Source of the DNA: Flavobacteriales bacterium | GTDB lineage: Bacteria > Bacteroidota > Bacteroidia > Flavobacteriales_E > Vicingaceae | DNA: 8,226 nucleotides | Assembly (NCBI GenBank): GCA_002402165.1 | Contig: NVVI01000005.1 | Span: 71,929 to 80,154, forward strand | Direction: 5' to 3' | In this document: one piece after another, positions 5,469-8,226 of the stretch | Layout of the letters: each line of letters starts with the position of its first letter | How positions within the stretch are numbered: position 1 is the stretch's first letter | The notes under the pieces: generated by a model | What the model was told of the DNA's origin: nothing | What the model saw: the letters and a program-made list of their open reading frames with translations, nothing else | Databases searched by the model: none | Made by a program: the position numbers and the translations under genes

Positions 5469-6839
5469 TTATTTTTTAATACACTTCCAAAAGTAATTTG
5501 GCTTTTTATCGTTTTCCATCATCTTTCTAAATACCAATTCTACTTTATCTCCAATCTTGATGGTATTTTCTTCCGTTGGAAACATATCATCTGTTTGCTG
5601 AACAGTCATTCTTCCTCCTCCATCTAAATCAATTACCACCATATTGGTTGGTGCAAAAGAGTTAGGGAAATAATGTTCGCTAGTAACAGCATAAACCGTC
5701 CCTGTTTTTTGTAGTTGTTTTTGTTTAAATTCTTTATGATGACAAGCATTACACCTCGCAGCGTTCATATAATAAACGGTACCGCACTTCGCACATTCAT
5801 ATCCTCTCAAATAAATCAATCCATCTTTTTCTCGTTCACTTATCATTTCTGAAGAGAACATTTCAATAGATTCGTATCCTCTTCCTGTAAATTTTCCTTG
5901 TTTTCTAAGTTGGAGGTAATCTTGGTAGTTTTCGATATTGGTTGATTGGAGGTTAAATGATTGCCCTTCGACAAGCTCAGGGTGACAATCATTTTTGGAA
6001 ATTTGAATTACGTTTGTACCGTTAAGATAATCGAAAAGAATGGTATCCCCTTTATGTGATTCTAAAGCATTAATCAATAAAAATAAACCGTGACAAGCTC
6101 CTGTATTTCCAACTTCAGCAGCAACAGTATCTTTCATTAATTGGGTTTCTAAATCAAAACCGGCTTTCTTTAATTGTCCGAATGCAATTTTAGCATAAGG
6201 CGAATGAAGAATAACTTGGTTAATTTCTGAAGCGTTGATATTACTTTCCTTCAATGCTAAACCCAAATTCTTTTTGAAACCATCTGTTCTTGCAAAACGA
6301 GCATCGTACTGAACATTTTCACCTTTGTAATCGAAGTCTTCCGCTAATGCAGATGAATAGGATTTAGTGTTTGTTATTTCTGCAATTCCGGCATCAGCAG
6401 AAATAATCATTGCAACAGCAGCATGACCGAAAGCAGCACGAATTTCTTTCCCTATTTCAGGATAGTAAACTTCTGATGCAATTACCAAGATGTTTTTGTA
6501 CTCTCCACTCTTTACCAACTTGTCAGCCATTAGTAAAGCATCAGAACCAGCTCTTACACTTGTTCCAAAATCCATTGCTAAAATACCTTGATCTAATCCT
6601 AATAAATCAGCAAAGTAAGAAGCGTGATACCTGTTTTTAAATGCTGGAGTTGTGGTTGCAAAGAAAACTGCATCAACGTCCTTTGATACATTTTGACAAG
6701 CCTCAAATGCTAATGTGATAATATCCTGATCGGTATAGCAAACAGCGTGTTGTCCTTTTCTTCCTAATCTAGGATGTAAGGTTTTGTCTGAGATTCTAAA
6801 CTCAGGAACTGCTATTCCATATTCTTTTATATAACTCAT
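5469..6839 (-). CDS. HMG-CoA-synthase-like domain fused to a DUF35 zinc-ribbon/OB-fold domain
   Basis: This 456-residue fusion has a condensing-enzyme domain (about 1-282), a linker, a zinc ribbon (347-367: Cys349-x2-Cys352 and Cys363-x2-Cys366) and an OB fold (about 368-456). From start to end the first domain follows archaeal HMG-CoA synthases, including MSYIKEYGIAVPEFRI, LHSPYAKIAF (211-220, His212) and the Gly244-Asn245 stretch near the final core strands. But in LAMDFGTSVRAGSDAL (87-102) the nucleophilic Cys position holds Val95, and the acid Glu position near Thr62-Thr64 is also lost. Normal acyl-enzyme chemistry therefore looks impossible. DUF35 domains bind CoA and bridge thiolases to partners. 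I infer a structural or CoA-channelling partner for the thiolase encoded next, like a fused and partly inactivated version of the archaeal thiolase/HMGCS/DUF35 assembly. Linker residues 282-295 are encoded by a dispersed hairpin repeat. Automatic naming as HMG-CoA synthase would mislead. Confidence 0.88.
   Translation of the reverse strand: MSYIKEYGIAVPEFRISDKTLHPRLGRKGQHAVCYTDQDIITLAFEACQNVSKDVDAVFFATTTPAFKNRYHASYFADLLGLDQGILAMDFGTSVRAGSDALLMADKLVKSGEYKNILVIASEVYYPEIGKEIRAAFGHAAVAMIISADAGIAEITNTKSYSSALAEDFDYKGENVQYDARFARTDGFKKNLGLALKESNINASEINQVILHSPYAKIAFGQLKKAGFDLETQLMKDTVAAEVGNTGACHGLFLLINALESHKGDTILFDYLNGTNVIQISKNDCHPELVEGQSFNLQSTNIENYQDYLQLRKQGKFTGRGYESIEMFSSEMISEREKDGLIYLRGYECAKCGTVYYMNAARCNACHHKEFKQKQLQKTGTVYAVTSEHYFPNSFAPTNMVVIDLDGGGRMTVQQTDDMFPTEENTIKIGDKVELVFRKMMENDKKPNYFWKCIKK
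5955..5994 (-). repeat. Hairpin repeat family A, copy inside the coding sequence
   Basis: This 40-bp element has perfect 9-bp outer arms, AAATGATTG (5955-5963) and CAATCATTT (5986-5994). Between them lie CCCTTCGACAAGCTCAGGG (5964-5982) and a TGA bulge. The inner stem CCCT/AGGG replaces CACT/AGTG of the intergenic copy, a compensatory change. Read in the gene's frame it encodes residues 282-295, including CHPELVEGQ, in the linker between the HMGCS-like and DUF35 domains. I recall this peptide as a translated genomic repeat seen in unrelated proteins of several phyla. Confidence 0.87.
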
Positions 6840-6851
6840 CTATTTGTTTTC

Positions 6852-6910
6852 AATTTGTAAACTTCTCGATACAATTTCTCGTTCCTCGAAACCACTCGAA
6901 GTGACAAATT
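6852..6910 (-). repeat. Hairpin repeat family B, copy 2
   Basis: This repeat lies in the 101-nt gap between the acyl-CoA dehydrogenase stop and the HMGCS-DUF35 start. The conserved ends TTCTCGATACA (6863-6873) and CACTCGAAGTGACA (6893-6906) match copy 1 at 132-192; the middle differs. Outer arms AATTTGT (6852-6858) and ACAAATT (6904-6910) are complementary and unique to this copy. An inner arm pair CTTC/GAAG corresponds to GTTC/GAAC in copy 1. Confidence 0.8.
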
Positions 6911-6940
6911 TATATCTATCATCAATTCTGCATTCTTAAT

Positions 6941-8068
6941 TTATAATCCCAACTCTCTTCCAATGTTATTTTTCAATATTTCTGATGTTCCTCCACCAAT
7001 CAAGGTAAATCGAGCATCACGCAAGTAGCGTTGTAATGGGTATTCCATAGCATATCCATAGGATGCTAAAACTCTTGAAGCCTGATCGCAAATCGTATTA
7101 GCGCATTCTGACGCGTATAATTTTGCAATCATTGATTCTTTATGTCTTGGTAGGTTTTTATCGCTTAATGTTGCAGCATAAAACACATAATGTTTGGCTG
7201 TTTGTAACTGGACTTCCATTTCAGCAAACTTCATTTTTATTGCCTGAAATTTTCCAATTGGTTTCCCAAACTGCTCTCGTTCTTTAGCGTATTGAAGTGC
7301 TGCTTCAAAAGCAGCTGTAGCTACTCCGATAGAAAGTGCTGCTGTCATTATTCTAATTTCCGCTAATATTTCCATTAAGCATTTTGTACCTCCTCCAATT
7401 TCTCCTAATAAATAGTTCTTTGGAACTTTTACATTATCAAAAGAAACCTCACTGGTAACAGAACCACAAGCACCTAACTTGTCTATTTTTTTTCCGATAA
7501 CAACTCCTTCTAAACTCGTTGGAACAAAAAAGATGGATAGTTTCTCATGATTATCGGTCTTAGCTAAAACTGTAAAGAAATTAGCCACCGGAGCAGATGT
7601 TACCCATGTTTTTTGGCCACTCAGCAAAAAATGGTCTTCTTTTACCAATGCTTTGGTTTGTATCGCAAATAAATCACTTCCTGCATTGGGTTCTGTCATG
7701 CAAATAGCACCGATTTCTTCTCCACGCATTGCAGCATCAAAATGAGTTTTTACCTCATTATCACCAAATCGGTATAAAAAATAAGTTGCCATTAGCGATT
7801 GCATGGTACAAGCTGCTGCTAAAGACATTGAACCTCTAGATAATTCAATAACTGCCAAACAATAAGACAAAATATCCATATTGGTTCCACCAGCATCTTC
7901 AGGATAACGCATTCCGAAAAAACCTAATTCTCCAACTTCTTTAAACAATTCCATTGGGAATTCAGCATTTTCATCAATTGCTGCTGCCTGAGGCATCACT
8001 CTGTTATCAACAAAATCCTTAAAGGTTTGTTGAACTGATTTTTGTATGTCGTTTAATTCAAAGTCCAT
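6941..8068 (-). CDS. Acyl-CoA dehydrogenase family flavoprotein
   Basis: This 375-residue protein is complete and of usual length for the family, which oxidises acyl-CoA to 2,3-enoyl-CoA with FAD and passes electrons to ETF. Visible elements are the N-terminal helical domain, CMTEPNAGSDL (123-133), GQKTWVTSA (151-159), the FAD-binding REQFGKPIGKFQAIK (264-278) and the C-terminal RDARFTLIGGGTSEI (350-364). The usual catalytic Glu before GTSE (YEGTSE in short- and medium-chain enzymes) is Gly359, and the alternative helix position used by isovaleryl-CoA dehydrogenase appears to be Ile238; neighbouring Glu237 is a possible base. Related IGGGTSEI enzymes act on steroid, polyketide and carnitine-type acyl-CoAs, so substrate transfer from the name alone is unsafe. 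The gene lies upstream of the DUF35 fusion, and I infer that it supplies the unsaturated CoA ester to the same pathway. It has no signal peptide or membrane segment. Confidence 0.92.
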   Translation of the reverse strand: MDFELNDIQKSVQQTFKDFVDNRVMPQAAAIDENAEFPMELFKEVGELGFFGMRYPEDAGGTNMDILSYCLAVIELSRGSMSLAAACTMQSLMATYFLYRFGDNEVKTHFDAAMRGEEIGAICMTEPNAGSDLFAIQTKALVKEDHFLLSGQKTWVTSAPVANFFTVLAKTDNHEKLSIFFVPTSLEGVVIGKKIDKLGACGSVTSEVSFDNVKVPKNYLLGEIGGGTKCLMEILAEIRIMTAALSIGVATAAFEAALQYAKEREQFGKPIGKFQAIKMKFAEMEVQLQTAKHYVFYAATLSDKNLPRHKESMIAKLYASECANTICDQASRVLASYGYAMEYPLQRYLRDARFTLIGGGTSEILKNNIGRELGL

Positions 8069-8074
8069 TTAATT

Positions 8075-8106
8075 AGTTTCGAGTTTAAAGTTTACTGTTT
8101 CGAGTT
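8075..8106. repeat. Short GTTTCGAGTTT-type AT-rich repeat, copy 2
   Basis: This stretch upstream of the acyl-CoA dehydrogenase start matches 2935-2966 at about 24 of 32 positions. A similar word string (GTTTAGGGTTTAGAGTTTTT) follows at 8129-8148. No clear promoter box was found in the stretch. The low complexity limits confidence. Confidence 0.38.
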
Positions 8107-8130
8107 TTTTATTAGTTAAAAGTTTCTTGT

Positions 8131-8226
8131 TTAGGGTTTAGAGTTTTTTTCATTTCTTTTAAACTTATGTCCTTTAATGTCTGTATTTAGCAGGTATTTT
8201 ATGAATCCGCTAATCATTTTTCCAAC
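8131..8226 (-). CDS. Possible C-terminal tail of an upstream gene
   Basis: From the right edge, one minus-strand frame is open for 31 codons to a TAA at 8133-8131; the other two minus frames stop within five codons. The peptide contains MISGFIKYLLNTDIKGHK and ends in a Lys/Asn-rich stretch. I do not recognise a family, and the last codons overlap low-complexity repeat-like DNA. It may be the end of a real gene whose body lies outside the window, or chance. Confidence 0.3.
   Translation of the reverse strand, partial: VGKMISGFIKYLLNTDIKGHKFKRNEKNSKP

Noticed and set aside
5415..5994. CRISPR-like array from the repeated CTTCGACAAGCTCAG core
   Set aside because: There are only two copies, over 500 bp apart, one within a gene, with no regular spacers or cas genes.
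5469..6839. Naming the fusion HMG-CoA synthase (mvaS) and inferring a mevalonate pathway
   Set aside because: The nucleophilic Cys is missing and no other mevalonate gene is present.
8201..8226. Plus-strand ATG near the right edge as the start of a divergent gene
   Set aside because: Only eight codons are visible, and the minus frame over the same bases is open, so nothing supports it.

Overview
The window looks like a chromosomal segment of a low-GC Bacteroidota bacterium, most like Flavobacteriales. The signs are AT-rich intergenic DNA, an ORF6N-domain gene of the type common in that phylum, weak ribosome-binding sites, and intergenic hairpin repeats that I associate with these genomes. 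Every gene I can support reads on the minus strand, so the order below follows transcription, from high to low coordinates.

Layout: a short open tail of uncertain status at the right edge (8226-8131); an acyl-CoA dehydrogenase (8068-6941); an HMG-CoA-synthase-like domain fused to a DUF35 zinc ribbon/OB fold (6839-5469); an SCP-x-type thiolase (5266-4076); a RelA/SpoT synthetase-only protein (4069-2993); an ORF6N protein (2929-2414); a B12-binding mutase small subunit (2197-1814); the mutase catalytic subunit (1817-195), overlapping it by 4 bp; and the N-terminus of a family III (CaiB/BaiF) CoA-transferase running off the left edge (109-1).

I infer that the metabolic genes form one acyl-CoA pathway: activation by CoA transfer, B12-dependent carbon-skeleton rearrangement, flavin-dependent desaturation, and thiolytic cleavage by a thiolase/DUF35 complex. 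This recalls benzylsuccinate (bbs)-type and alkylsuccinate-type degradation modules and the archaeal thiolase/HMGCS/DUF35 complex. The substrate is unknown. Three enzymes lack hallmark residues. The mutase has Lys for the substrate-carboxylate Arg and six glycines for the CoA-pocket His/Gln segment. The HMGCS-like domain has Val for the nucleophilic Cys. The dehydrogenase has Gly for the usual catalytic Glu. This looks like a specialised pathway, not standard methylmalonyl-CoA, HMG-CoA or fatty-acid metabolism.

Two genes of a different kind, the RelA/SpoT-domain and ORF6N genes, sit in the middle of the module. The synthetase begins 6 nt after the thiolase stop.

The second theme is repeats. 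Two short hairpin families (two copies each) and a 130-bp AT-rich family (two copies, about 85% identical by my count) fill most gaps. All four short hairpins point the same way. Each is bounded by its own copy-specific complementary arms, and both families show compensatory base changes. One copy lies in frame inside the HMGCS-DUF35 gene, where it encodes part of the interdomain linker.
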